A DNA stretch of 64,000 nucleotides from Bifidobacterium asteroides (GTDB lineage: Bacteria > Actinomycetota > Actinomycetes > Actinomycetales > Bifidobacteriaceae): NCBI RefSeq assembly GCF_030758775.1, contig NZ_CP132384.1:682001-746000 (forward strand). Direction: 5' to 3'. Below, one piece after another: positions 21,189 to 30,695 of this stretch. A program made the translations under genes and the position numbers. Numbering within the stretch: the stretch's first letter is position 1; every line of letters starts with the position of its first letter. Below the pieces are notes generated by a model. That model was not told the DNA's origin, did no database searches, and worked only from the letters and a program-made list of their open reading frames with translations.

Positions 21189-21382
21189 GTCAGCCTCCTT
21201 GCTTTCTGGGCTCCGTTCATTGGAGTACCCCATCATAGTATCTCAATTATTAAATCGATAAACTAAATGGTCTTAGTCTGAGTACCTTTAATTGCTTACC
21301 TGCCGTTAGGCTGGAACGTAAGATGTTGAAGAAGGCCCAGGATTCTGCGGGCCTGTGTTCCTTCATGAAAGGTTATTGAACC
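21189..21382. promoter_or_regulatory. Divergent promoter region of xylB and the ROK regulator
   Basis: An AT-rich patch at about 21238-21275 contains an imperfect inverted repeat around ATCGAT (TTATTAAATCGATAA) and, on the minus strand, TTTATC-N16-TACTAT as a possible xylB promoter. The patch stands out from GC-rich surroundings and is the best candidate for the ROK operator. No perfect palindrome was found. Confidence 0.4.
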
Positions 21383-22618
21383 GTGACTGCCCTGCGCTCT
21401 ATCAATCAGGATGATCTGAGGAACCACAACCTCTCGGTCATTATCGACACCATTCTGCGGTCACCTACCGCGCTCAGCAGGGCGGATCTGGCCAAGGCTA
21501 CGGGGCTGACCAAGGCTACCATGTCGCTCCTGGCAGGGCTTCTGATCCGGAATCGGGTGGTGCGCGAGGAAGAGCCTGAGACTTCGCAGAGCAGCCATGG
21601 CCGACCCAGCACCCCACTGTCCATCGCGCACGGACGCTGGGCCGGTCTGGGCCTGCAGATCAACACCGATGGTTACGGATGTCTGGCCATGGATCTGGAT
21701 GGGACCCTGATCGATTCGGCCTGGGTCAAGGATGATATGCATGAGGCTGAACCCGATCGGGTCTTCGCTGACCTGGAGAAACTGACCAAGCCCATCGAAC
21801 GCAAGCTGTCCCGTCGGCACTACCGTACAGTGGGTTCGGGCCTGGCTCTGCCCGGCCTGGTCGGTGGCGACACCACCCTGCTCATGGCCCGCAACCTGGG
21901 GTGGGAACGTCTGGATCTGCAGGACTTTCCCCTGGTCCGTCGCCTGAGTCCCAGAGTGGGCAATGAGGCGCGTCTGGCAGCCCTTGCTCAGATTCCCGGC
22001 TACGCGACCCAGCGTCCTGCGGGCGGAGATGAGGGGCCACTTTCGCCCACCGACTCCTTTATTTACATTTCCACTGACATTGGCATCGGCGGCGCTGTGG
22101 TGCGTCGCGGGGCCGTCGAGACCGGAGACCATGGGTTCGCCGGTGAATTGGGGCATGCCTCGGTGGATCTGAACGGCCCAACCTGCCGTTGCGGCCGCCG
22201 TGGGTGCCTGGAGACCTACGCCGGGCGTAGGGCTCTGGTTGAGGCGGCTGACATCGCCACCGGAGCTGAGGCGGTCACACCCCAGGCCATGGAGGAGCTC
22301 TACCAGCGCTGGCAGCAGGGTGATGCCAAAGCGGTAGACGCCATCGACCGCGGGCTCGATGCCATGATCTCGGTCATCGCATCAGCCATCAATATTGTTG
22401 ACGTGGATACGGTCATTCTGGGGGGATTCTGGTCGCACTTCGGTGGCAACCTGGCCCAGCGTCTGCAGGATCGGCTCAATCAGCTGACCCTGGGCCGGGA
22501 TGCCGTGGACATTCGCGTGCTCATCCCCACCCAGGCCGACTATCCGGCCCTCAAGGGGGCAGCCCTGGTGGGCCTGCGTCGCTTTATCGACGATCCGCTG
22601 GATTTCTTCGAGGACTGA
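21383..22618 (+). CDS. ROK-family transcriptional regulator, probable XylR
   Basis: Regulator of 411 aa starting with GTG. Residues about 14-70 form a helix-turn-helix (VIIDTILRSPTALSRADLAKATGLTKATMSLLAGLL). The rest is a ROK domain with the ATP-like loops DIGIGGAVV and the zinc motif CRCGRRGCLE. The gene diverges from xylB, the usual place of a xylose-responsive repressor in Actinobacteria. Xylose or xylulose as effector is inferred from context. The ribosome site (AAAGG) is rather far from the GTG. Expression of xylA, 6 kb away, may belong to the same regulon. Confidence 0.86.
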   Translation: MTALRSINQDDLRNHNLSVIIDTILRSPTALSRADLAKATGLTKATMSLLAGLLIRNRVVREEEPETSQSSHGRPSTPLSIAHGRWAGLGLQINTDGYGCLAMDLDGTLIDSAWVKDDMHEAEPDRVFADLEKLTKPIERKLSRRHYRTVGSGLALPGLVGGDTTLLMARNLGWERLDLQDFPLVRRLSPRVGNEARLAALAQIPGYATQRPAGGDEGPLSPTDSFIYISTDIGIGGAVVRRGAVETGDHGFAGELGHASVDLNGPTCRCGRRGCLETYAGRRALVEAADIATGAEAVTPQAMEELYQRWQQGDAKAVDAIDRGLDAMISVIASAINIVDVDTVILGGFWSHFGGNLAQRLQDRLNQLTLGRDAVDIRVLIPTQADYPALKGAALVGLRRFIDDPLDFFED

Positions 22619-22664
22619 CCCTTCGAGGGCGGAGCCGTCCAAGGGCACAATGGTCAACTTGAGA

Positions 22665-23201
22665 CTAGTCGGGATTTGCAGGCAACTCCCTGCCGCCAAC
22701 CTTGAAGAGGGCGTGGGCGTCTCCGCCATGCAGGCGTTCCAGATAGGTTCGGGCTCGGGCCATGCGTTCCACAGTGGTCTGGGCCAGCGGAGAGGGGAGT
22801 TGATCGGGGTCGAACCAGCCGACTGACAGGCTCTCCTCGTCGCCCACAAAGGGATCGGTGTTGCCGCTGGGGTCAGGCTGGCAGATGAACAGATGATCCA
22901 TGTACATGGTCCGGTCCCCGTTGGCATAGGTGATCACCTCTTGGGAGGATGTGACCGCCGCCAGGTCGGTGACGATCACATCCACCCCGGTCTCCTCCTT
23001 GACCTCGCGGATCACGGTGTCGGCCGGGTCCTCGCCCGGTTCGTTGATCCCGTAGACCAGGGCCCACTGTTCGGTGTCGGAGCGCCGGCCCAGCAGGAGG
23101 CGGCCCTGGTCATCGCTGACGAAGGCCGTCACACCGTTCAGCCAGAGCAGGTCATGGCCTATGGACCGGCGCAGTCTGAGCACGAAGTCAGGGGTGGGCA
23201 T
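22665..23201 (-). CDS. Nudix hydrolase
   Basis: Hydrolase of 178 aa acting on nucleoside diphosphates linked to another group. The Nudix box is complete: a Gly at about residue 51, Glu seven residues on, and REVKEETGV (about 65-73), matching Gx5Ex7REUxEExGU. The N-terminal segment LLLGRRSDTEQWALVYGINEPGE fits the ADP-ribose/8-oxo-dGTP type, but the substrate cannot be told. It starts directly after the pepP stop codon (1 nt between them), so it is the second gene of a pepP-nudix operon. A housecleaning role is the usual assumption for such genes. Confidence 0.88.
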   Translation of the reverse strand: MPTPDFVLRLRRSIGHDLLWLNGVTAFVSDDQGRLLLGRRSDTEQWALVYGINEPGEDPADTVIREVKEETGVDVIVTDLAAVTSSQEVITYANGDRTMYMDHLFICQPDPSGNTDPFVGDEESLSVGWFDPDQLPSPLAQTTVERMARARTYLERLHGGDAHALFKVGGRELPANPD

Positions 23202-23202
23202 A

Positions 23203-24804
23203 TCAGTCCCTGTCCGGGTCGGCCAGTGCGGCCCGTTGCGCCATCCAGGCTTCCACCTCTTCGACGGTCTTGGGGATGCCAGCAGACAGCCACTGGGGTC
23301 CCTGCTCGGTCATGAGCACGTCGTCCTCCACGCGCACGCCGATGCCGCGGAACTCCGGAGGCACCAGCAGGTCGTTCTCCTTGAAGTAGAGTCCGGGCTC
23401 GATGGTGAAGATCATTCCAGGGGTGATGGGCGCGCCCTGGTAGGACTCGTACCTGGCCTCCGCGCAGTCGTGCACGTCCAGACCCAGGTGGTGGGCGCAG
23501 CCGCAGGCGTGCCAGCGGCGGTGCTGCTGGCCCTGGGGGGAGAGGGACTCTTCCACGCTGACCTTGAGGATGCCCCACTCGTGCAGTGTTTCGGCCAGCA
23601 CCCGCATGACGGCATGGTGGATGTCCGAGTAGGTGGCGCCTGGCTTGGCGGCTTCGAAGCCGGCCTGCTGGGCCTTGAGCACGGTCTGGTAGATCCGCTT
23701 CTGCAGGGGGCTGAAGGTGCCGCCTACGGGGAAGGTGCGGGTGATGTCGGCCGTGTAGAGGCTGTTGACCTCCACGCCAGCGTCGATCAGAAGCAGATCG
23801 CCCTGCTGGACTGTCCCGTCATTGCGCATCCAGTGCAGGATGGGAGCGTGCTTGCCCGAGGCGATGATCGAGCCGTAGCCCACGTCGTTGCCCTTCTCGC
23901 GGGCGTTGGCGTTGAAAACGCCCTCCAGCATCCGCTCGGAACGGGGCTTGCCTACCACCTGGGGCAGGTGGGTCAGAATCCGGTCGAACCCGTCTTTGGT
24001 GGCGGCGATGGCCTTGCGCATCTCGCCCACCTCGTAGTCGTCCTTGATCATGCGGGCCTCAGAGGTGAATTCTTCGAGCTTGTCGTCGGCCTCCTCATTG
24101 CGGTCCGGACCGCCGATGCCGTTGGCCTTGCGGGCGGCCTCCACCTGATTCAAGACCTCCTGGTCGGCAGTGCGGATCACCCGCATCTTGACTGCACCCT
24201 GGTCCGGCCCCAGATCCTTGGCGATGGCATCAGGGAAGGAGGCGATGTCCTTGGTGGGGATGCCGGTCATGATGGCCAGCTCCCGCAGCCCGGCGCGGGG
24301 ACCCACCCAGTACTCCCCATACTGGGAGGACCGGTAGTAATCGCGGGTGGACTGATCGGCCCGGGGATGGACGAAGAGCTCAGGGGTATGCGTCAGACCC
24401 TTGGCGGCCTCCGGGCTGTCGGGGTCCACCGGGTCCAGGACCAGGATGGCTCCGGGTTCGTAGTCCTCGCCCAGGCCCGTGTAGTAGGCAAAGGTGGTGT
24501 CTGGGCGGAAGGCGTAGTCGTTGTCGTTGTTTCGGGTCTTATAGGATCCGGCTGGGATGACCAGCCGCTCGCCGGGGAAACGCTGTCCCAGCTCACGCAG
24601 GCGGCGCTCCGTGTACTTGCTGGACTCCAGCGGCTCGATCTGAGGCTCCTGGGCCTGCCATCCGGTGGTCATGAACTTCTGGAAGGCGGGGGAGTTGGGA
24701 CGCAGGGTGCGATTGTTCACCCGGTCTTCCATGTTCTGCTCATCCAGGTCCACATTCTTGGGATCGGTGTCTCCTTGTAGATGCTCCTGTGCGGATGCGG
24801 TCAC
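23203..24804 (-). CDS. pepP: Xaa-Pro aminopeptidase
   Basis: M24B metallopeptidase, 533 aa from a GTG start at 24804. It removes N-terminal residues preceding proline. The GTG is preceded by AAGGAGG at good distance; the open frame upstream to 24966 is non-coding. An N-terminal domain (about 1-200) precedes the pita-bread fold. The metal ligands are present: two Asp in LIDAGVEVNSLYTADITRTFPV, His in HHLGLDVHD, Glu in TIEPGLYF and Glu in GIGVRVEDDVL. Cytosolic, no signal peptide. It forms an operon with the Nudix gene and diverges from folC. Confidence 0.93.
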   Translation of the reverse strand: MTASAQEHLQGDTDPKNVDLDEQNMEDRVNNRTLRPNSPAFQKFMTTGWQAQEPQIEPLESSKYTERRLRELGQRFPGERLVIPAGSYKTRNNDNDYAFRPDTTFAYYTGLGEDYEPGAILVLDPVDPDSPEAAKGLTHTPELFVHPRADQSTRDYYRSSQYGEYWVGPRAGLRELAIMTGIPTKDIASFPDAIAKDLGPDQGAVKMRVIRTADQEVLNQVEAARKANGIGGPDRNEEADDKLEEFTSEARMIKDDYEVGEMRKAIAATKDGFDRILTHLPQVVGKPRSERMLEGVFNANAREKGNDVGYGSIIASGKHAPILHWMRNDGTVQQGDLLLIDAGVEVNSLYTADITRTFPVGGTFSPLQKRIYQTVLKAQQAGFEAAKPGATYSDIHHAVMRVLAETLHEWGILKVSVEESLSPQGQQHRRWHACGCAHHLGLDVHDCAEARYESYQGAPITPGMIFTIEPGLYFKENDLLVPPEFRGIGVRVEDDVLMTEQGPQWLSAGIPKTVEEVEAWMAQRAALADPDRD

Positions 24805-24959
24805 GTCCAGCCTCCTTGAAATTCCGGTTATGACTATGTTGGTTCCATGGTAGTGCGTTCGGCCGATGTGACAGTCGGCTGATCCGGCCCTCAATCGGGG
24901 TCGGTCGCGCATAGAATGGGCGGGAAGCATCCACAGCCAGCAGGAGGCGCAGGCAGAAT

Positions 24960-26381
24960 ATGTCATTCGAACACCCCAACAGCAAGGGTCAGAATATTCG
25001 CGATGTCGAGCGGGCCATCATGGCGCGTCCCGTCGAGCATGACAGCCCCAACCTGGACCTGGACAGGATGGGGATGATGCTGGACCTGCTGGGCCATCCG
25101 GAGCACAGCTTCCGGGTTATCCACGTCACCGGGACTAATGGGAAGGGGTCCACGGCGCGGATGGCCGAGGCTCTGGTGCGGGCTTACGGTCTGCGCACCG
25201 GGCTCTACACCTCGCCCCACCTGGAGCGGATCAATGAGCGGATCGCCATCGACGGCCAGGAGCTCTCAGACGAGGACTTTGTGGATCTCTACCAGCAGAT
25301 CGAGGATTTCATCGCCATGGTGGACGACCGCTTCGCCCAGCAGGGCAGGGCCCCCATGAGCTTCTTCGAGGTCCTGACCGCCATGGCCGTCTGGGCCTTC
25401 GCCGACGCCCCGGTGGACGTGGCCATCGTCGAGGTGGGGATGGGCGGCCGTTGGGATGCCACCAACGTCCTCGATGGCGATGCTGCCATCATCGGTCCGG
25501 TGGACATGGACCACATGCAGTGGCTGGGGGATACGGTCGAGCAGATAGCAGGGGAGAAGGCCGGGATCATCAAGCCCAAGTCCACGGTCATCGTCGGGGC
25601 CCAGCCTCATGAGGAGGCCGTCATGCCCATCATCGAGCAGGCCGTGCGTGAGCAGGGCGCCCCCACCCTTTTAAGGGATGGCAACGAGCTGGAGGTGGTC
25701 TCCCGCATGCCCGCAGTGGGCGGCCAGGTGGCTACGTTGCGCACGCCGCAGGGGCTCTACAAGGATGTGCCCATCGATAAGTTCGGGGAGCACCAGGCCC
25801 ACAACGCCCTGGCGGCCCTGGCAGCGGCTGAGACGGTCATCCCCGTCAACGGGGCACTGGACCAGGATCTGGTGGCCGAGGCCTTGAGCCAGGTGCGCAT
25901 CCCCGGACGGATCGAGCAGGTGCGCACCTCGCCCACCATCATCATCGACGGCGGGCACAACCTGAACGCGGCCCAGTCCCTGCGCTCGGCCATCGAGGAG
26001 AACTACGACTTCAAGCAGCTGGTGGGTGTGATTTCCATGATGGCCGACAAGCAGGTGGAGGACTATCTGGGCCTGCTGGAGCCCGTGCTGGACAGCGTCG
26101 TGGTCACCGAAAACTCCTGGAAGGGCCGGGTCATGCCGGCCGAGGATCTGGAACGGGTCGCCGTGCGGGTCTTCGGGCCCGACAGGGTGGTCCGGCGCGA
26201 CCGGATGCCCGATGCCATCCAGACGGCTGTCGACATGGTCGACAGCGAGGATCAGACCGGGGTGGGCTATGGCCGCGGCGTGCTGATCTGCGGCAGCTTC
26301 GTCACCGCCGGCGACGCCCGCACCCTGCTGGCCGAGCGTCCCAATCCCGATCTGGCCAAACCTAAGGCGGAGCGCGCCTGA
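24960..26381 (+). CDS. folC: Folylpolyglutamate synthase / dihydrofolate synthase
   Basis: Mur-ligase-like enzyme of 473 aa that adds glutamate to folates and, in many bacteria, also makes dihydrofolate from dihydropteroate. The P-loop VTGTNGKGST (about residues 56-65) is followed by YTSPHLERINERI, the folate-binding region. VEVGMGGRWDATNVL and GPVDMDHMQWLG (metal-binding His) follow, and the C-terminal domain has IIIDGGHNLNAAQSL. The stop overlaps the smc start by one base (TGATG), so the two genes are translationally coupled. The ribosome site AGGAGG is about 12 nt upstream of the ATG. Confidence 0.94.
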   Translation: MSFEHPNSKGQNIRDVERAIMARPVEHDSPNLDLDRMGMMLDLLGHPEHSFRVIHVTGTNGKGSTARMAEALVRAYGLRTGLYTSPHLERINERIAIDGQELSDEDFVDLYQQIEDFIAMVDDRFAQQGRAPMSFFEVLTAMAVWAFADAPVDVAIVEVGMGGRWDATNVLDGDAAIIGPVDMDHMQWLGDTVEQIAGEKAGIIKPKSTVIVGAQPHEEAVMPIIEQAVREQGAPTLLRDGNELEVVSRMPAVGGQVATLRTPQGLYKDVPIDKFGEHQAHNALAALAAAETVIPVNGALDQDLVAEALSQVRIPGRIEQVRTSPTIIIDGGHNLNAAQSLRSAIEENYDFKQLVGVISMMADKQVEDYLGLLEPVLDSVVVTENSWKGRVMPAEDLERVAVRVFGPDRVVRRDRMPDAIQTAVDMVDSEDQTGVGYGRGVLICGSFVTAGDARTLLAERPNPDLAKPKAERA

Positions 26382-29300
26382 TGTATCTCAAGGAGCTGAC
26401 CCTCAAGGGCTTCAAGTCCTTCGCCTCGGCCACCACCCTGCGCTTCGAGCCGGGCATCACCGCTGTGGTGGGCCCCAACGGATCAGGCAAATCCAACATC
26501 GTCGACGCCCTGGCCTGGGTCATGGGCGAGCAGGGGGCCAAGAGCCTGCGCGGCGGATCCATGGAGGACGTGATCTTCGCCGGCACCTCCTCGAGACCGC
26601 CACTGGGCCGGGCTCAGGTCACCCTGACCATCGACAACACCGACCGGACCTTGGACATCGACTACACCGAGGTCACCATCAGCCGGACCATCTACCGCAA
26701 CGGCGGGTCAGAGTATGCCATCAACGGATCCGACTGCCGTCTGCTGGACATCCAGGAGCTGCTCAGCGACACCGGGCTGGGCCAGCAGATGCATGTGATC
26801 GTCGGCCAGGGGCGGCTGGATGCCATCCTGCGGGCTGATCCGGCCGGCCATCGGGCCTTCATCGAGGAGGCGGCCGGCATCCTCAAGCACCGCAAGCGCA
26901 AGGAGCGGGCCCTGCACAAGCTGGCCAACACCGAGGCCAACCTGTCCCGCCTGGATGACCTGATCGGCGAGATTCATCGGCAGCTGGGGCCTCTGGGCCG
27001 CCAGGCCAAGGTCTCCCGCCGGGCCGACATGATTCAGGTCAGCCTGCGGGACGCCCAGGCACGCATCCATGCCGACGACGCCCTGACCTCGCAGAGGAAG
27101 CTAGAGAACCTGCGCTCGCAGATGGCAGAGACTCGGGGGCAGCTGGCTCGCGGGCAGGAGGATCTGACCAGGGTCAAGCTGCGCATCGAGCAGCTGGAGG
27201 GGCTGGACCGACAGTCCAATCCGGCCCTGGAGGCCGTCAACCAGCAGTGGAACGACCTGACCAAGCTGGGTGAGCGGGCCGGGTCCCTGGCATCCTTGGC
27301 CAGAGAGCGCAGCCGTTCGCTGGAGGCCGGCATGGTGGCCGACCAGGGGCAGGATCCCGGGGTGCTCAGGCGGAGGGCCGACGAGCTCAAGGGCCAGGTC
27401 GACCAGGAGGAGGGCCAGGTCGGAGCCGACCGGATCGCCCTCGATGGTTGTGTCCAAGCCCGTGCGGATCTGGAGCGGCGGTTGGCCGCTCACCGGCAGA
27501 CCATGACCGAGCTGCGGCAGGCGGCCAGAAAGCGGCAGGCTCGGCTGGGCGATCTGGCCCAGCTGGTGGCCAAGGAGGAATCGGCCCTGGAACTTTCCAG
27601 GCAGCGCGAGCGTGACCTGTCCCGCCAGCAGGATCAGCTCAGAGAAGGCCTGGAGCGGGCCAGAAACCGGGTGCGGGACCTGGACAGCCAGGAGGAAGGT
27701 TCTGACCAGGACGGCAGACAGGCCCTGGACCAGGCAGGTCAGGTCAGGGACCAGGCCCGCAGCAGGCTCAACGACCTCCAGGAGCGCGAACGTCGAATCC
27801 AGTCCGATGCCATATCGGCCCAGGCCAAGGCCGATGCCCTGGCGGACACGCTGGACCATCGCGGCGCCGGCGAGGCCTTGTCCCAGGCGGGGGATCCGGC
27901 CCTGCTGGGTGTACTGACCGACTTCGTCCGAGTGGAGGAGGGTTGGGAGGAGCCCCTGGCCCAGGCCCTGCACGACTATGCCTCGGCCCTGGTGGCCAAG
28001 GATGGCCAGACGGTCGACCGGACCCTGGAGCGGGCCCGCCGGGATCGCCTGGGACGCGCCGCGCTGATCTCGGCATCAGGCCCGCTCAAGGGGACAGCCA
28101 TAAGCTCCGGCGATGGCCCCTGGCGGTCGGCCGCCGACCTGGTGGCCCTGCGCGAGCATCCTGCCGATCCTGACCAGGCTCAGGGTGTGCTGGCGGCTGT
28201 TCGCAGTCTGCTGGCCTCTACAGCCGCCGTCGATGACGCTGATCAGGCCCGCCGTGCCTTGGAGGACGGATGGCAGCAGGCGTTGACCCGCCTGGGCGAC
28301 CTCTACGACCGGGTAGGTGCTGTGGGCGGATCAGCCCCGGCCACCAGCGACCTGGCGTTGACTGCACGCAGGGATAAGGCCCTGGCGCAGGTGGAGGCCC
28401 TCCAGGATGAATCCCGAACGCTGCAACCGCAGATGGATGCGGCCCGTGCCGCCCTTGAGCGGGCCGAGCAGCAGCTGCAGGAGGCGCGCAACCGGTGCAC
28501 CGAGGCCCGGGTCAAGGCCGAGCAGGCGGCTCGGGAGCTGGCAGCAGCCCGCAAGGAATCTGATCGAGCCCAGGCCGGGGTCAAGGATCTGGAGGACCGG
28601 CTGGCCCAGGTGCGCGACCAGGTGCGCACCCACGAACTCAAACTGGAAGACCTGAAAGCCGGCCTGGCCCGTGCCCAGGAGGACGGGGGGACTGATCCTG
28701 ATGACCCGGAGGGCATGGAAGACCGGCAGCATGAATTGGAGACGGCCCTGGACCAGGCCCGCACCGCCGAGATGGAGGCCAAGCTGACCTGGACGGAGAG
28801 CGACCGGCGGCACGCCTCTCTGCTGCGTCAGATCGATTTGCTGCGGGATCAGGCCGACCAGGCCGAACGCCGTCGTCAGCGGATCAGCCAGGAGAACCGT
28901 CGCCGCAAGGCTGGCATGGCTTCCCTGGGGCTGATCGCGCTTAGGGCCGACCTGCTGGCCCAGCTGATCAAGAAACGGTTGGAGCATGCGGCCCGCCGCA
29001 GGGATCAGCTCAGGGCCAAGGCCTCGGCCCATGACAAGGAGCTGACCGATCTGCGGGCCAGCAGGGATGCCTTGGAACCCAAGGTGGCCGGTCTGCGCCA
29101 GGATGAGCACGGCCTGGATCTGGAGCGGGAGCGTCTGGCCGGCGAGGACGGCCGTCTGCGCCAGCGCATCCAGGATGACTTGGGCATGGAGCCGGGGGAG
29201 CTGATCCGCGAATACGGCCCCGACTGTCCGGTGCCCGTCCTGGATGACGAGGGCAATCCTGTGCCTTTGGACCAGGAAGCGACGGAGGAAGACGGGGATT

Positions 29301-30019
29301 CATCAGCCTTCAAAACAGTGCCCTACCAGCGCGGGGAGCAGGAGAAGCGGCTGGCCAAGGCCAAGCGGGACCTGGCTGCCCTGGGCAAGGTCAACCCACT
29401 GGCCACCGAGGAATACGAGGCCCTGGAGTCCCGCAACCGCTACCTGCACGAGCAGCGTCAGGATGTGATCGGGTCCCGGGACGATCTGATGGCCCTGGTC
29501 AAGGATCTTGATTCGACCATGGTCACGGTCTTCAAGGAGGCCTTCGACGACACCGCCCAGGCCTTCGAACGCATCTTCGCCACCCTCTTCCCCGGCGGGC
29601 GCGGGCGGCTGCGGCTGGAGGATCCGGATGACCTGCTGACCACAGGCGTTCTGGTCGAGGCCAGCCCGGCCGGCAAGAAGGTCCGCCGGCTCTCCCTGCT
29701 CTCGGGCGGGGAGCGGTCGCTGACGGCCCTGGCCCTGCTCCTGGCCATCTTCACGGCCCGGCCCAGCCCCTTCTATGTCATGGACGAGGTCGAGGCCGCT
29801 CTGGACGATGTGAACCTGACCAGGCTGCTCAAGGCCTTCGAACAGCTGCGGGAGCATGCCCAGCTGATCATCATCACCCACCAGCAGCGGACCATGGGCA
29901 TCGCCGACGCCCTCTACGGGGTCACCATGCGGGGGGACGGAGTGACGGCCGTCATCTCCCAGCGGCTGAAGGATCCGAATCGTTCCGGCCGCGAAGAGCC
30001 CGAGCCCGATCAAGGGTGA
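26381..30019 (+). CDS. smc: Chromosome condensation protein SMC
   Basis: Structural maintenance of chromosomes ATPase, 1212 aa. Walker A GPNGSGKSN lies at residues 31-39. Two long coiled coils (about 165-500 and 670-1000) flank a hinge (about 510-660). The C-terminal ABC signature LLSGGERSLTA and Walker B FYVMDEVEAALDD complete the head. With ScpA and ScpB (encoded at 59.5-61 kb) it forms the condensin-like complex that organises and segregates the chromosome. It is coupled to folC by a one-base overlap. Its last 68 bp overlap the 3' end of the convergent racemase gene, so the two messages share complementary ends. Confidence 0.96.
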   Translation: MYLKELTLKGFKSFASATTLRFEPGITAVVGPNGSGKSNIVDALAWVMGEQGAKSLRGGSMEDVIFAGTSSRPPLGRAQVTLTIDNTDRTLDIDYTEVTISRTIYRNGGSEYAINGSDCRLLDIQELLSDTGLGQQMHVIVGQGRLDAILRADPAGHRAFIEEAAGILKHRKRKERALHKLANTEANLSRLDDLIGEIHRQLGPLGRQAKVSRRADMIQVSLRDAQARIHADDALTSQRKLENLRSQMAETRGQLARGQEDLTRVKLRIEQLEGLDRQSNPALEAVNQQWNDLTKLGERAGSLASLARERSRSLEAGMVADQGQDPGVLRRRADELKGQVDQEEGQVGADRIALDGCVQARADLERRLAAHRQTMTELRQAARKRQARLGDLAQLVAKEESALELSRQRERDLSRQQDQLREGLERARNRVRDLDSQEEGSDQDGRQALDQAGQVRDQARSRLNDLQERERRIQSDAISAQAKADALADTLDHRGAGEALSQAGDPALLGVLTDFVRVEEGWEEPLAQALHDYASALVAKDGQTVDRTLERARRDRLGRAALISASGPLKGTAISSGDGPWRSAADLVALREHPADPDQAQGVLAAVRSLLASTAAVDDADQARRALEDGWQQALTRLGDLYDRVGAVGGSAPATSDLALTARRDKALAQVEALQDESRTLQPQMDAARAALERAEQQLQEARNRCTEARVKAEQAARELAAARKESDRAQAGVKDLEDRLAQVRDQVRTHELKLEDLKAGLARAQEDGGTDPDDPEGMEDRQHELETALDQARTAEMEAKLTWTESDRRHASLLRQIDLLRDQADQAERRRQRISQENRRRKAGMASLGLIALRADLLAQLIKKRLEHAARRRDQLRAKASAHDKELTDLRASRDALEPKVAGLRQDEHGLDLERERLAGEDGRLRQRIQDDLGMEPGELIREYGPDCPVPVLDDEGNPVPLDQEATEEDGDSSAFKTVPYQRGEQEKRLAKAKRDLAALGKVNPLATEEYEALESRNRYLHEQRQDVIGSRDDLMALVKDLDSTMVTVFKEAFDDTAQAFERIFATLFPGGRGRLRLEDPDDLLTTGVLVEASPAGKKVRRLSLLSGGERSLTALALLLAIFTARPSPFYVMDEVEAALDDVNLTRLLKAFEQLREHAQLIIITHQQRTMGIADALYGVTMRGDGVTAVISQRLKDPNRSGREEPEPDQG

Positions 30020-30695
30020 CCTCTGCCAGAACGGCCTGGGAGTCCACGATGGGCAGCTGCGGCATGGGGTAGGCCTCGTTGAGCACTGAGAGCTCGGTGC
30101 AGCCCAGCAGGACCGAGTCGCAGTGGTAGTCCTTCAGGAAGGCATCGAGAACGCCCAGGTAGCGGTCCCGGTCCAGTCGCCCTTCCTTGACATCGTCGTA
30201 GATCAGCGCACTGACCCGGTCCTGCAGGGCCTGGTCCGGGTCCACCAGCTGGTAGCCGGCGCTGTCGGCCGGGCCCTGGTAGATGGCGGCATGACGGGAC
30301 CCCTCGGTGCCCATGTACCCCATGCGAGGATGGGATTTCGCCGGATAGTGCCGGTCAGCCCAGTCGATGGTGGCCTGGGGCATATCCAGGATGGGCACCG
30401 GAGTCAGGGCCTGGAGCCTGGGCAGAATCTGATGGGCGGTGTTGCAGGCCATGACCATGAAGGAGGCGCCCATGGCTGTGGCCTGGCGAACATCCTCGGC
30501 CAGATAGGGGAAGGGGTCATCCTTGCTGCGGCCCAGGATGAATTCGGTGCGGTCGGGCACGGTGGCGTGGTTGAAGACCACATAGTCCAGAAAGTCCTGG
30601 TCCCTGTGCGCCCCGGTCATCCGGTCCAGCACCCGCACGAAGCTTTCGGTGGCCAGTGTGCCCATGCCGCCCAGGACGACGAAGAAGTTCCTCAT
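29952..30695 (-). CDS. Aspartate racemase family protein
   Basis: PLP-independent racemase of 247 aa in the Asp/Glu/hydantoin racemase family. The two catalytic cysteines are visible in VMACNTAH (about residue 84) and LLGCTELS (about 199). LGGMGTLAT at the N-terminus is the phosphate/carboxylate-binding turn typical of aspartate racemases. It starts within the stop codon of the ATP-grasp gene (ATGA overlap) and ends the murE operon. Its likely job is to make D-aspartate for the peptidoglycan cross-bridge, as racemases do next to D-aspartate ligase genes in enterococci. The 3' end overlaps smc on the opposite strand by 68 bp. Confidence 0.88.
   Translation of the reverse strand: MRNFFVVLGGMGTLATESFVRVLDRMTGAHRDQDFLDYVVFNHATVPDRTEFILGRSKDDPFPYLAEDVRQATAMGASFMVMACNTAHQILPRLQALTPVPILDMPQATIDWADRHYPAKSHPRMGYMGTEGSRHAAIYQGPADSAGYQLVDPDQALQDRVSALIYDDVKEGRLDRDRYLGVLDAFLKDYHCDSVLLGCTELSVLNEAYPMPQLPIVDSQAVLAEVTLDRARALRGRNDSDPSAAGR

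Noticed and set aside
23074-24780. A 568-codon open frame antisense to pepP
   Set aside because: Runs of Gly, Val and His as in other shadow frames; the sense strand has all M24 metal ligands.
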